64,000 bases of DNA from Pirellulales bacterium (GCA_028066245.1 JALCBR010000005.1:42977-106976), one strand, 5' to 3'; shown: positions 27,501 to 37,088, counted from the first letter of the stretch. Program-made: numbers and translations. Notes: generated from the sequence alone by a model not told the origin.

Positions 27501-28100
27501 CATCCAAGCCATGATGGCCATGGGAACAACGGTGACCAGACACAGGACAGCGCCAAATGGTCGGAAGATCCACCGGTCCTTCGGCGGGTTGGTGACTCCG
27601 TCCAAGTTACCGAACGTTAGCCAGCAGACAGCGCGAATTGAGAAGCGGGCCTTCTTGATCGCTTCTCCGACTTTTCGCAGACGGCTTTGCAGTGAACGAG
27701 CGAAGGCAAGTGTCAGCCAAGCGGCGGGAATAGCCAGGATCATGCCCCAGACAAGTCCGCCAGTCAGCGTGTAGCGATCGAAATCAAACAGCACCATCGA
27801 GAGGCTGTCTGCATGCGAAGCAAACATGGCCGCCAGCGGAGATTGTTCCAACACGTAGCGCCCCGTGTGGAACGTTGCCGGTGTCAGCATCCACGCCGCC
27901 ATCGCAGAAACGGCCCAAGCCTGGCCAAACATCTGGAATGGCACGCGAAGTAGCACGACGGTCAGCAGCACGCAGACCAATGTGAGATTCCAGCCAGTGA
28001 CGAAACCGGCGATGACCCCCAGCGCCACCGCCAGGGCAACTTCTCGGGGTTGAATGCCGTCCTTCACGGAACCCAGGAATGCGTCTAGAATCTTGCGCAT
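24540..28100 (-). CDS. Fused TIGR03546/TIGR03545-like (AsmA-like) envelope protein with low-complexity tail
   Basis: An 1186-residue protein. Residues 1-150 resemble TIGR03546 (a DUF2062-like membrane unit, with DGIQPREVALAVALGVIAG and several hydrophobic helices). After a further helix at about 190-215 comes an AsmA-like region matching TIGR03545 (ADSFDLSLTDGTLHVRNLQI, APLLRGRVHIEKILIDGI, to about residue 565). A helical part (SAQLARGQEYIDQGRDTAEA) and a roughly 500-residue Q/A/N/T/Y-rich tail (RYADYYANRYDQQ, DRYVDRRYRTTPDRYSN) follow, ending WYRRLFRR. In other bacteria the two families are usually separate neighbouring genes. AsmA-like proteins are linked to outer-membrane lipid transport; its exact role is unknown. 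Confidence 0.82.
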   Translation of the reverse strand: MRKILDAFLGSVKDGIQPREVALAVALGVIAGFVTGWNLTLVCVLLTVVLLRVPFQMFGQAWAVSAMAAWMLTPATFHTGRYVLEQSPLAAMFASHADSLSMVLFDFDRYTLTGGLVWGMILAIPAAWLTLAFARSLQSRLRKVGEAIKKARFSIRAVCWLTFGNLDGVTNPPKDRWIFRPFGAVLCLVTVVPMAIMAWMYGPGMMEQSILHTLSLANQAEVSADSFDLSLTDGTLHVRNLQIADAGELDHDRMRVASLTAVLKPAPLLRGRVHIEKILIDGITCDVPRETPARAYHVDLPDFDLDPHVHFDGSLEELGYKLENYARNWIEIKDRMDQAQDVIERVDALVHRDDKPQTAEMEIPAEYLALRSMRSNFGSPRPSIHVELIRAKHLAPQWGLGDQAMMEVTNLNSEPELLARPTRIEFAVPDHSIECIAHLNYHGETPHHLHLKVSNISMAEVIHWDRLPQMAVSGGTLTFHGDGTFDHNGLELPMTVRMEHLAMALPGGSRQLGLPAELWNQGLAQLGGLQVNAKLHGAWESPRVDVDTKGLVTQFQHQLHAAGHAMLATAVDEQVRRGQEWVQDQTSAQLARGQEYIDQGRDTAEATIQSGRDAVDDLAGNVQSTLDQANGVINQAQNQLNNTLQDTVDRALGGLNKQEDLANQFLQNHLNRGNDRYGNSPAADIAKGLLSGATGNVRQGLNHVGTNMGHVVDVAGNAASDAVSQAEGANLSAQNTAHSGLDVGQNVVDNADQTGRYGAQGLADQANQYADQLGGAANSAMQQLAPPKTDNEATTDANVTGDRYADYYANRYDQQKETTQADSSTVEQQGDAVASQLAGGQQNRTSTREPAALLYPESMRSARQLQPPAMTAQTGRYSGTVDASQVTHTGDNTSAAGTGDRYVDRRYRTTPDRYSNTHQRPQSQTSQENTTPQRSNPPGAEYYNRSNGADTNAAAANTGAANSAATAGQSRYGAVQDYMQEVGQRSAANTPASGQNATETAVRYPEAGINQQATQAMPPMASASSVASDAATTDPRRMAPTTATQPHATQPNAASIPPVGFERGYVPQDPFTPEEYQALLLMQQQHESGMTAPQEGQPQGSSWRRLADSVTGGAKKLWPFSRSAEAQGTAAQGDGTPASPGQYPGQGYAGNYTQPSQQQPYTANVGQPAVQQAEPQQPWYRRLFRR

Positions 28101-28318
28101 TGGTCGCCTGCCTTTTCGCCGAACCCACTCGCGTGGTGTGCTGTCAGTGCTGTTTAACCTTCAGCCCGGCTTAGATGGGATGGGTTGAATTTTCGCGCAA
28201 AGCCAAACTCGCGAGGATGCGGTTGGCCGCGCACCTGGATTGTCGTCCCCACTATCGGCTGCGCGGGTGGTGTCGCTTGAGCGGATTGGGGGAACTCTGC
28301 GGGCGATGGCTCGTTTCA

Positions 28319-28335
28319 AGCCAGCTTCGCTGGCT
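28319..28335. promoter_or_regulatory. Short hairpin in the hrpA leader
   Basis: AGCCAGC-TTC-GCTGGCT, a perfect 7-bp stem with a 3-base loop, lies about 55 bases before the hrpA start codon, in the 289-base divergent gap 28101-28389. A structure here could affect hrpA translation. No promoter was clearly read in this gap. Confidence 0.35.
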
Positions 28336-28389
28336 GTGCGCGCTACCGAGTTCGCATTTATTGACAGCACCCATTGAACGACCCCAGCA

Positions 28390-31300
28390 GTGACGACCGA
28401 TCTCAAGCAACTTGAAAGTCAAATCAAAAACGCCTGGCCGGCAGACCAGCCGCAACTGCGTAAGCTCGCACAAGCCGCCCGGCGCCGACGCGAGAACGGG
28501 CAACCCTTCGACCGCTTGCAACAGAAACTTACTGACCAGATTCAGGCATCTGTGGTCAAAGTCCAGCGGCGCAAGCAAGCTTGCTATGAGCTCGCCTACG
28601 ATGAGGACCTGCCGATCGTTGCTCGGAAGGAAGACGTCATCAGCGCTTTCGCAGCAAACCAAGTTGTGATTGTTTGCGGCGAGACAGGCTCCGGAAAATC
28701 AACGCAACTCCCCAAGTTCCTGTTGGAAATGGGACGTGGCGCGGACCGCCTGATTGGACATACGCAGCCGCGAAGAATTGCAGCCCGCAGTGTTGCTGCT
28801 CGAATCGCTGAAGAGTTGAAGACATCGCTGGGACAGGTCGCCGGATTCCAAACTCGCTTCTCAGAGGCGCTCTCCGAGCTGACTCATATCAAGTTAATGA
28901 CCGATGGGATTCTGCTGGCAGAGACCCAAACCGATGCAGAACTCCAAGCGTACGATACGATCATCATTGACGAAGCACACGAGCGTTCTTTGAACATCGA
29001 TTTCCTGCTGGGGTTAATCAAGCGGATTCTCCCTCGCAGGCCGGACCTTAAGCTGATCATCACGTCAGCGACGATCGACGCGCAGCGTTTCGCTGGCCAT
29101 TTCGAGAACGAATCAGGCGAGCCAGCGCCGGTGATCGAAGTCTCAGGGCGGACGTATCCCGTTGACATTCGCTACCACCCACTGGGCGATGAAAACGTCG
29201 GGACCGACAAGAGTTCATCGCAGGTGGAGATCGATGAGTCCCGCGCCTTGCGGGAGGCTGTTCAAGAACTGGCCACGCTAGGCAGCGGAGACATTTTGAT
29301 CTTCATGCCTACGGAGCACGCAATTCGCGAAGCTGCCAAGACGCTGCGGGGGATGTCGATTCCCGGGGATGATTCGGCACATTCGACGGAAATTCTGCCG
29401 CTCTACGCTCGGCTTTCGATGGCCGAACAAAACCGAGTTTTTCAACCGCATAATAGGCGGCGGATCGTGATTGCGACGAACGTGGCAGAATCTTCCTTGA
29501 CGGTGCCGGGGATTCACTACGTGATTGACGCGGGAACAGCCCGCATCAGCCGATATTCCCCCCGTTCCAAAGTTCAACGTCTGCCAATTGAAGCGGTGAG
29601 CCGTGCTTCGGCCGACCAGAGAGCCGGTCGCAGCGGGCGCATCGCTCCGGGGGTTTGCCTTCGCTTATACAGTCACGAAGACTACGAATCGCGCGACCGT
29701 TTCACGGCACCGGAAATCCAACGCACCAACCTGGCAGCCGTAATTTTACAGACGATGGCTTTCAAGTTGGGAAGGATTGAAGAGTTTCCGTTTCTCGATC
29801 CACCTAAACCAGCTGCCATTCGAGATGGGTACAAGACGCTCTTTGAGCTGGGAGCTATCGATGCGGCAGATCAGCTAACACCTTTGGGGAAGCGGCTCAG
29901 TCGGTTACCGGTCGATCCCCGGATTGGGCGAATGATTCTGGCGGGCGCGGAAGAGAAATGCCTGAGCGAAATACTTGTGATTGCTGCGGCATTGGAAGTC
30001 AATGATCCCCGCGACCGCCCAGTCGAGCGGCGAGGTTCGGCGGATGAAGCTCATGCCCGTCATCTGCATGCAACTTCGGATTTTCTGGGGATTCTCAAGC
30101 TTTGGGAATTCACGCACGGACTGCAGGAGGAGCTTTCCCGCAGCCGGTTCCGCAAAGCTCTACAGCAGAACTTCATTTCGTTCAATCGTCTTCGTGAGTG
30201 GTACGACGTCCATCGGCAGTTGCGGCAAGTGGCCGAACAAGCGGGATTACCTACCAAGTCTTCGGCCAACGCGGGCGCAGCCGAAGAACACGGTTACGCG
30301 GCGATTCATCGTGCGTTGTTGTACGGATTGCTCTCCAATGTGGGCTTCAAGTCAGAGCGTCACGAGTACAACGGCGCCGGCGGAATGCGGCTGGCTATCT
30401 GGCCTGGTTCCGGTGTGTTCTCGCAAAAGCCACAGTGGATCATGGCGGCTGAGTTGGTTGAGACCAACAAGCGCTATGCGCGGACCGTTGCCAAGATCGA
30501 TCCCGCCTGGATTGAGGAGGCTGCGCCGCACCTCATCAAGCACAGCTATAGCGACCCTCGCTGGGACAGCAAGGCCGCAACGGCCGTGGGAACGGAACGG
30601 GTGTCACTATTTGGACTGCCAGTTGTCCCGAGACGTCGCGTGCGGATGGGGCGGATTGATCCCGTCACGGCCAGGGAGTTCTTCATCGAACATGCGCTGG
30701 TGGGCGGTGACTTTCAATCCCAAGCCGGTTTTCTTCAACACAACAAGAAAACCGTTGCCGAGGCTCAAACTCTACAAGCCAAGACGCGTCGCTACGATTT
30801 GTTGAGCGACGAGCGCGACATCTTCGCCTTCTATGATCAACGCTTGCCGCGTGATGTTGTTGATGGGGCGACATTCGAGAAATGGCGACGAGCGAACGAA
30901 GCGGCTGCGGACAAGTCTCTGGTCATGACGCTGGGTGACTTACTGCGGAATAAAGTCGTATCTGACCTGGATGCTCAGTTCCCTGATCAGATGGAATCTA
31001 ACGGGCTTTCCCTGCCCGTCGAGTATCGCTTTGCTCCGGGCGAAGCCGATGACGGTGTGACCGTGGTTGTTCCACAAGCGGCCGTACATCAGGTTGACGA
31101 GCGCGAACTGGGCTGGCTGACGTCGGGACTCTGGGAACAACGGATTACCGCGATGATCAAGTCGCTCCCCAAGCAAAACCGTGTCAAGCTGGTCCCGGCA
31201 CCCCAGACAGCGGCGCAGGTGACTCAGCGGCTCAAATTGTGCAACGAGGGGTTTGCCGCCGCGGTTGCGGAAGAATTGAGCCGGCTGGCCGGTGCCCGAA

Positions 31301-32343
31301 TCTCGCCTGCTGATTTCGACAGAACTGCCTGGCCAGATCATTTGCGCGTCAACGTTCGCGTTGTTGACGAACAGGGGAAGATGATCACACAGGGACGGGA
31401 CGTCGCAGAATTGAAACGGGAAGTTGGCGGAGACGTTGGCGATCACTTGGCCGCTTTGGAACATCCGGATTGGAATCAGTCAGGCATTCAAGAGTGGTTG
31501 TGGCCATTGATCCCACGATCAGTAGATGTCTCCCACGCCGGCATGTGCTTGCGGGGCTTTCCGGCAATTGTCGACCAAGGGGATTCCGTGTCGACGAGAC
31601 TGGCGCCGACGGCTGAGCTGGCAGATCGGGAGACGCGGGACGGAGTTCGGCGGCTGTTGCTGCTCAAGAATTGGCGACACCTCAAACAGCAGATCGAACA
31701 CTGGCCGCGTTTTCAGCAGTTTCTGCTCCATGCAGCGCACCTGAAATCGTTCGATGTAACACAGGAGATGGCATTGCTGGCCGTTGAACAGGCATTCCTC
31801 AGTGAAGGTTCAGTGCCGCGGACAGACGAGGCGTTCCGCCGGTTGCAGCAAAGCCGGAAAGGGCACATCGCGATCGCGGTGCAGGATGTCGCGGCGCTCG
31901 TGGAGCCACTGCTGGAAGCCCTTCATAAAGCGTTCGTCACAATTGGCAAGCTCCACCACGCACATTTCGAATCGGCTCGCTCTGACATGGAAGCCCAACT
32001 CAATCACCTAACGCTGCCGGGATTCTTTCGTGCCACTCCTTGGACTCAGTTGCAGCATTTTCCACGTTACTTCCGAGCGATCGTCGCGCGGGTGGAGAAG
32101 CTGAACTCCGGCGGACGAGCTAAGGATGCGCAAAACCTGACTCAGTTGTTGCCGTTCATCGAGCGCTATCAGGAGTTTGCGGGAGAGCTTGACTCGGTCG
32201 CAAGTGAGCATCCCGCGCTGGAGAAGTATCGCTGGATGCTGGAGGAGTTTCGCGTTTCGCTCTTCGCGCAGTCTTTGGGAACAGCCGAGTCCGTTTCCGC
32301 AAAGCGCTTGGAAGCTCAGTGGGCAAAGGTCATTGCAGAGTAG
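28390..32343 (+). CDS. hrpA: ATP-dependent RNA helicase HrpA
   Basis: A 1317-residue DEAH-box helicase of normal HrpA length. Walker A GETGSGKST lies at about 97-105, DEAH at about 194-197, and SATI and NVAESSLTVPGI are helicase motifs III and V, with QRAGRSGR as motif VI near residue 415. The ratchet-like and OB-fold parts follow, then the long HrpA-specific C-terminal region (DUF3418 type; SDVDAQFPDQ-like phrase SDLDAQFPDQ, LAERELGWLTSGLWEQ-like stretch). It unwinds RNA in mRNA turnover or ribosome rescue. The start is GTG; an in-frame TGA lies five codons upstream and no ATG follows for about 100 residues. It converges tightly on the next gene (18 bases). Confidence 0.95.
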   Translation: MTTDLKQLESQIKNAWPADQPQLRKLAQAARRRRENGQPFDRLQQKLTDQIQASVVKVQRRKQACYELAYDEDLPIVARKEDVISAFAANQVVIVCGETGSGKSTQLPKFLLEMGRGADRLIGHTQPRRIAARSVAARIAEELKTSLGQVAGFQTRFSEALSELTHIKLMTDGILLAETQTDAELQAYDTIIIDEAHERSLNIDFLLGLIKRILPRRPDLKLIITSATIDAQRFAGHFENESGEPAPVIEVSGRTYPVDIRYHPLGDENVGTDKSSSQVEIDESRALREAVQELATLGSGDILIFMPTEHAIREAAKTLRGMSIPGDDSAHSTEILPLYARLSMAEQNRVFQPHNRRRIVIATNVAESSLTVPGIHYVIDAGTARISRYSPRSKVQRLPIEAVSRASADQRAGRSGRIAPGVCLRLYSHEDYESRDRFTAPEIQRTNLAAVILQTMAFKLGRIEEFPFLDPPKPAAIRDGYKTLFELGAIDAADQLTPLGKRLSRLPVDPRIGRMILAGAEEKCLSEILVIAAALEVNDPRDRPVERRGSADEAHARHLHATSDFLGILKLWEFTHGLQEELSRSRFRKALQQNFISFNRLREWYDVHRQLRQVAEQAGLPTKSSANAGAAEEHGYAAIHRALLYGLLSNVGFKSERHEYNGAGGMRLAIWPGSGVFSQKPQWIMAAELVETNKRYARTVAKIDPAWIEEAAPHLIKHSYSDPRWDSKAATAVGTERVSLFGLPVVPRRRVRMGRIDPVTAREFFIEHALVGGDFQSQAGFLQHNKKTVAEAQTLQAKTRRYDLLSDERDIFAFYDQRLPRDVVDGATFEKWRRANEAAADKSLVMTLGDLLRNKVVSDLDAQFPDQMESNGLSLPVEYRFAPGEADDGVTVVVPQAAVHQVDERELGWLTSGLWEQRITAMIKSLPKQNRVKLVPAPQTAAQVTQRLKLCNEGFAAAVAEELSRLAGARISPADFDRTAWPDHLRVNVRVVDEQGKMITQGRDVAELKREVGGDVGDHLAALEHPDWNQSGIQEWLWPLIPRSVDVSHAGMCLRGFPAIVDQGDSVSTRLAPTAELADRETRDGVRRLLLLKNWRHLKQQIEHWPRFQQFLLHAAHLKSFDVTQEMALLAVEQAFLSEGSVPRTDEAFRRLQQSRKGHIAIAVQDVAALVEPLLEALHKAFVTIGKLHHAHFESARSDMEAQLNHLTLPGFFRATPWTQLQHFPRYFRAIVARVEKLNSGGRAKDAQNLTQLLPFIERYQEFAGELDSVASEHPALEKYRWMLEEFRVSLFAQSLGTAESVSAKRLEAQWAKVIAE

Positions 32344-32361
32344 TCTGTTGACCGCCGCTCC

Positions 32362-33939
32362 TTACTCGCCCTTGAGTCCCATACGAGCCAGCCAGTTTCC
32401 GCGGGCTCCCTTTTTTTCCTCGGGTGGCTGAGCGCCGTTGCCGTCTTTCTGACGGCGCGCCGTTTGCGATTCAATCTCGCGAAGTTGTTCTTCAATCTGC
32501 GCTTTGTCGCGGGCCAGCTTGGCTCGCTCAAGAGAAATATCAACCTCCGACTTGCGGAGTTTCTCACGCCACTCTTCCTGAATCCGCTGGAGATTTTCCC
32601 GTTCCTGGCGAATCAACTCGTCCTTGTCGAGCATGTCAGCAACAGCGGCGGCGCCGATGGCCATTGAGCCAACGTTTGCGCTTTGCTCTTCCAGCAGGTT
32701 TTGCAATTGTTCGATTTCCCGTTCTTTCACTGCGATCGCTTGATCTGTTGCTCGAACGGCTTCTTCCACAGTCACCTTATCTTGCTGTGACTGCGGGTCC
32801 TCCTCGTCGAAATCTGATTCCAGCGCCGCCAGGAGTCGCCGTTTCTGGGCTTCCCAATCCATCTCCCCTCCATCATTGGTAGGGCCGCTGGATGTTTTGG
32901 CGCGGGCAAGCTGGGATTCCAGATCTTCTATGCGTGCTCGTTCTTCACGAAGGTCAGCCAATGCCATCTCATATCGCTGGCGGAACTCGTCACCCTCATC
33001 TTCGCCATCTGCTGACGGCAGGCCCGATTGAGCTTGCTCGAGTTGCTGCTGGAGTTCGCCCAGTTGTTGCTTGTCGGCTGCGGATTGGCGTTGCAATTTC
33101 TCGTACGCTTGGGCGAGAAGCTTGAGTTCTTCCGGGTCCGCACCGCCTGTCTTCTCATCGGCTTCCAGTTCCTGACAGCGATGTCTGGATTGATCCAGAT
33201 CCGCTTCCAGTTCTTTGAGACGTTGTGTCGCTGATTCTAACTCCCCTTGCAGAGACTCCAGTTTGTGGCTTGATTCTCCGCCTTTGGCGATAAGTTGTGC
33301 CCGTTCTTCAGTTAGCTCCTTTCTCCTGGCCTGCATGCGTTCGGCCAATCGGTGACGTTGCTCCTCGGTGCGAGCCTGCAGGGCGCTGCATTCTTCGCGT
33401 TCAGCATCCAGCTCTTCCAGCTTCGTGTGCAAGTGCTCGCGACGCTCGGCCAGTTGCTGGATCTCTTCGGCCAGTTGTGTCCGCTGGGTTTCCAACTCGG
33501 CCCGCTCCTGGGCAACGTTGGCGACCTCTTCATCCAGCTCGGCGGCGCGATCGAGCAACTCCTGCTTCGAGTTCTCAATCTGGTCGGCTGTTTCGTCCAG
33601 GTCCTTTTGGCGCCGGTTGGCCGATTGTTCGCGCTCTTCCGCAGAGTGCATCAATTCTTCAACCGCGGTCCGTTCCTGCTCGACTTCTTGTTGGCACGTC
33701 GCGAGTTCTTCCTGGCGTGTCGCAAGCTCTGTCTCACGACTCTGGAGGTCGGTCTCACGCTGGGCCAACTCACCGGAGAGCGTTGCAAGCTTCTCTTGGA
33801 GAGTCGTGCTGAACGAGAGAGCTTTGTCTTTCTGTTGGGAAACAAACTCACCCAACCGCGTACGCTGCTCACGGACCGAACGGAGAATTTCCGTCAGGTC
33901 TTCGTTAGGATCAAGAACTTCCTCAAGACGTTCAGTCAT
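32362..33939 (-). CDS. Long coiled-coil protein
   Basis: A 525-residue protein, almost entirely heptad-like and rich in E, Q, L and R (LAQRETDLQSRETELATRQ, DEEVANVAQERAELETQ). There is no signal peptide or membrane segment. Near the C-terminus a conserved-looking segment contains SANVGSMAIGAAAVADMLDKD in two parts, then another coiled stretch and a basic tail ending RGNWLARMGLKGE. The ATG at 33939 is favoured because homologous-looking sequence begins there; in-frame starts exist further upstream. A sigma-70 type promoter lies at 34045-34073. It is likely a cytoplasmic scaffold; planctomycete genomes carry several such proteins of unknown role. Confidence 0.75.
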   Translation of the reverse strand: MTERLEEVLDPNEDLTEILRSVREQRTRLGEFVSQQKDKALSFSTTLQEKLATLSGELAQRETDLQSRETELATRQEELATCQQEVEQERTAVEELMHSAEEREQSANRRQKDLDETADQIENSKQELLDRAAELDEEVANVAQERAELETQRTQLAEEIQQLAERREHLHTKLEELDAEREECSALQARTEEQRHRLAERMQARRKELTEERAQLIAKGGESSHKLESLQGELESATQRLKELEADLDQSRHRCQELEADEKTGGADPEELKLLAQAYEKLQRQSAADKQQLGELQQQLEQAQSGLPSADGEDEGDEFRQRYEMALADLREERARIEDLESQLARAKTSSGPTNDGGEMDWEAQKRRLLAALESDFDEEDPQSQQDKVTVEEAVRATDQAIAVKEREIEQLQNLLEEQSANVGSMAIGAAAVADMLDKDELIRQERENLQRIQEEWREKLRKSEVDISLERAKLARDKAQIEEQLREIESQTARRQKDGNGAQPPEEKKGARGNWLARMGLKGE

Positions 33940-34044
33940 TGTCTGGACCGGACCCTTGCCGCCATGCGATCGGATCATCGCGCACCAAGACAATCGCCAG
34001 AGAACCGGCGAATTGCTCACACGCGCGAGAAAAGTGCCTATCCT

Positions 34045-34073
34045 TCTATAGGTCAATCCCTTGAGGCGGTCAA
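34045..34073 (-). promoter_or_regulatory. Sigma-70-like promoter before the coiled-coil gene
   Basis: On the minus strand TTGACC (34068-34073) is followed after exactly 17 bases by TATAGA (34045-34050). The -35 matches 5 of 6 consensus bases and the -10 matches 4 of 6. It would start a transcript about 100 bases before the ATG at 33939. Confidence 0.5.
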
Positions 34074-34205
34074 AACGCCGCGAGAATCTGCGTGCCCGGA
34101 GATCAGCGTTCCGAACTCGGACAGGCCAGGATCAAGCATAGGCTGCAAAGGCGGAATAACCGCACCATTTGCCGCTGGGCGAGAGGCCAAGCTAGTGGCG
34201 TTTTC

Positions 34206-36206
34206 TCAGGCGCTCTCGCGGAACTGGAGATCGTGCAGCCGTCGATAGAGAGCACAGCGGCCGATCAGATCATCATGCGTGCCGCTGTCGATGATCGTCC
34301 CGCCATCCATGACCAGGATCCGGTCGGCCAATGTTAGCGTTGACAATCGGTGGGTGATGATGAACGTCGTACGATCACGAGTGAACTCTTCCAGCACCTT
34401 ATGGATCAGCTGCTCGCTTTCCAGATCAATCTGACTGGTGGCCTCATCTAGGATCAAGATGGCCGGGTCGCGTAGGATTGCTCTGGCAAGCGCGATCCGC
34501 TGTCGCTGTCCACCCGAGAGTGACTGCCCTCCGGATCCGGCTGACGTTTCATATCCGTTGTCGAGTTTCTCACAAATGAATTTGTCAGCGTGCGCGGCCT
34601 TGGCGGCGGTGACAATTTCCACCTGTGAGGCGTCGCGGCGGCCGTAGCGGATGTTGTTGGCGATCGTATCGTCAAACAGCAACGTCTCCTGGTTGACCAT
34701 GCCAATCTGTCGGCGCAGGTCTCTCAAACGGGCATCGCGAATATCAACGCCGTCAACCTGCACCGAGCCCGTCTGCGGGTCAAAGAACCGGGGCAGCATG
34801 TTAAGCAACGTGCTCTTGCCGCATCCGTTTGGGCCCACAATGGCGATCGTCTCCCCATACTCGACCGTCAAGTTGACGTTCTGTAACACCGGCTGGCTGG
34901 GTACATAGGCAAAGCTGACGTCTTTTAGGGTGATCTGCTTGCGATGCTTGGGAAGAGCGACTGGATTTTCTGGATCGCGAACCTTCGGCTTGCGATCAAG
35001 CAGTTCAAACACACGATCGCTGGCGGCAACCGCCCGTTGAATTTTGCTGTAAACATCGGACAACTTGCGAGCCGGATCACTCACGCCACTGAGCAACCCA
35101 TAGAACAGCATCAATGCGCTCAATGAGATGGGACGTTCACACATGCGGATTCCCAACAGGTGTGTCGCGTCATTGAGCACCAGATAGGCTCCACCCAAAA
35201 GCGCCATAAGGATGGTAGCCACGCCCATCATCTCCGTCACCGGACGGTTGATTGCCTCATACCGGGCGATCCGCATCGCCTTGAGATAGTACTTTTTGTT
35301 GGTTTGATGAAACTGTTGGCGCTCGTAAGACTCCATGGTGAAAGCCTTGACGACCTTCACGCCCTGAAACGATTCTTCCAGTCGGCCGTAGATCTGCGAC
35401 ATCTCCTCCATCGCGCGACGGTTGGCGCGCTTGAGGACTTTCGCGATCCAGCGAATGATGAAGGCCATCACCGGCGCGAGGATCAGCGAGAAGATCAACA
35501 GTCGCCAACAGATGAATGCAGCTCCAATCAGGCAGGCGATCATCTTGAGCGGCTCGCGAACGGCTTTGCCGAACAGCGCGCGCAGGCCGGCGACGATATT
35601 CTCCATGTCAAACGTGAAGCGGCTCATCAAGTCACTGCCGCCATCTGCGCCAAACTCAACCACGTCAAGTGAGAGCGAATTGCGAAACAGCATCTTGCGG
35701 AGATCAAACGTGGCCAACAGCGCCAGTCGATCCTCCATAATGTTGTTGATGATGATGAAGATGCCTTTGATGATAGTGCCAATCAGTAGTGCAACCGCAA
35801 TGATGATCAGCGTTTGGAAGGCGTTATCAGGCAGCCAACTAACGATGTACGGCTTCAGCCACTTCGCGCGCTTGAGGTCTTCTCTGCGCGCTTCCAGTTC
35901 GACGTTCCTTTGTGAAATCGCATTGTGAACGCGAACCGCTTCATCGCCCTGTGCGGTTTCCAGTTGGGCTTCCAGTTTGGGAAGTTCATCGAGTGAGATG
36001 CCGGCGATACTGAGCTCGGCATCCGTGATTTCATCTTCCACCCAGGAGTGTAGAGATTGCCCTTTGAAGGCGACTTCCACAAACGGATAGACCGTGCCGA
36101 TATTTGCTCCCCACAACACGCCGATCATGAGGGCGCTGATCATGGCGAAAGCAACCGTCCAGCGGTAGGAGAGCGCCAGACGTACCGCTCGCAGGAAGTT
36201 CTTCAT
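34206..36206 (-). CDS. MsbA-like ABC exporter (permease fused to ATPase)
   Basis: A 666-residue half-transporter. The membrane domain spans about 1-390 with six hydrophobic helices. A charged, probably coiled segment of some 70 residues (about 50-120, LPKLEAQLETAQGDEAVR) interrupts helices 1 and 2, longer than in MsbA. The ATPase domain has Walker A GPNGCGKST (about 455-463), signature SLSGGQRQR (about 561), Walker B ILILDEATSQID (about 585) and the H-loop in ITHRLST. It works as a homodimer exporting a lipid or other amphiphile; substrate cannot be read. It is followed by the coiled-coil gene with 266 bases between them, so it is probably its own unit. Confidence 0.92.
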   Translation of the reverse strand: MKNFLRAVRLALSYRWTVAFAMISALMIGVLWGANIGTVYPFVEVAFKGQSLHSWVEDEITDAELSIAGISLDELPKLEAQLETAQGDEAVRVHNAISQRNVELEARREDLKRAKWLKPYIVSWLPDNAFQTLIIIAVALLIGTIIKGIFIIINNIMEDRLALLATFDLRKMLFRNSLSLDVVEFGADGGSDLMSRFTFDMENIVAGLRALFGKAVREPLKMIACLIGAAFICWRLLIFSLILAPVMAFIIRWIAKVLKRANRRAMEEMSQIYGRLEESFQGVKVVKAFTMESYERQQFHQTNKKYYLKAMRIARYEAINRPVTEMMGVATILMALLGGAYLVLNDATHLLGIRMCERPISLSALMLFYGLLSGVSDPARKLSDVYSKIQRAVAASDRVFELLDRKPKVRDPENPVALPKHRKQITLKDVSFAYVPSQPVLQNVNLTVEYGETIAIVGPNGCGKSTLLNMLPRFFDPQTGSVQVDGVDIRDARLRDLRRQIGMVNQETLLFDDTIANNIRYGRRDASQVEIVTAAKAAHADKFICEKLDNGYETSAGSGGQSLSGGQRQRIALARAILRDPAILILDEATSQIDLESEQLIHKVLEEFTRDRTTFIITHRLSTLTLADRILVMDGGTIIDSGTHDDLIGRCALYRRLHDLQFRESA

Positions 36207-36462
36207 CCGTGAAGTCCGCGGAACTCAAGTGCCACAGGCGACGATAGGACGTTGATCTGCGTGCATCCATGCGCGGCACAGATATCGCCACCGGGAAAGG
36301 GGAGGCACGTTGTAGCAAATCAGCCAGATGTCACCAAGCTCGCGCGATAACCGCTCGACGGCAGCTTGAATCCACTGCTAGCGTTGCCAGTACAACAACG
36401 GGACCAAGAGAGGCTTTTCGGCCCGTTTCAGCGTCAGGCATGCTCGCTGAGAACTGCTAATG

Positions 36463-36879
36463 CTACACGCGAAAGACCTTAACCTGTTCGACAATCTTAT
36501 CCACGGAATACAGTTTGCCTTGTCCAGCACCTGGGCAAACTTCGCACGTATCCGCCCAAGCTTCTTCATCTTTGGTGTTGGACTGCCAGAATGGCCACGT
36601 CCGGCATTGTCGCGGTCGTTGTTCATAGACCGTGCATTTGCGCGACTGAGGGTCAAAGAAGACGCAATCGCCATTCTTGAACTCAACGAGGCTCCGCCGA
36701 ATGCCGATTTTCCGCGTATATTCCCGCTCGAACTCTTCGACGGGCATCTCTAATCGCTCGGCCAGGGCCGCTACCTCAGATTTATTGACCCATACGTATC
36801 CAGGAGCACCGGTGCAGCAATCGCCGCAGGCGGTGCACTTAAAACGAAGCCCGTTTTTGAACCAGGGTTGTCCCGCCAT
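36463..36879 (-). CDS. YkgJ-family cysteine-cluster protein
   Basis: A 138-residue protein of the YkgJ (CxxCxxCC) family. The cluster FKCTACGDCCTGAPGYVWV lies at residues 13-31, then GDCVFFDPQSRKCTVYEQRP and PRQCRTWPFW, as in the family, where the cysteines bind a metal or Fe-S cluster. Molecular function is not established. The protein is soluble and normal in length. It is 256 bases downstream-side of the ABC gene start on the same strand and diverges from the small membrane protein at 37089. Confidence 0.9.
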   Translation of the reverse strand: MAGQPWFKNGLRFKCTACGDCCTGAPGYVWVNKSEVAALAERLEMPVEEFEREYTRKIGIRRSLVEFKNGDCVFFDPQSRKCTVYEQRPRQCRTWPFWQSNTKDEEAWADTCEVCPGAGQGKLYSVDKIVEQVKVFRV

Positions 36880-37088
36880 ATCCGTCAGAGATCACATCAC
36901 AGGGTTCAGTTGTCTTTGCCGAACACTCGCCAAACGGCTATCGTAACATACCGACCAATCGCTGCGGTACGACTTACTGAGACATGCTCGCTGGGGAAAT
37001 GTGCCGCCAAGGAAAACGACCGGTCTGCACGCCTTGGCGAATCTTGGGTTCGGGCACGGCCCAGGGGCGAAGGTGGTGAGCAAGCGAG

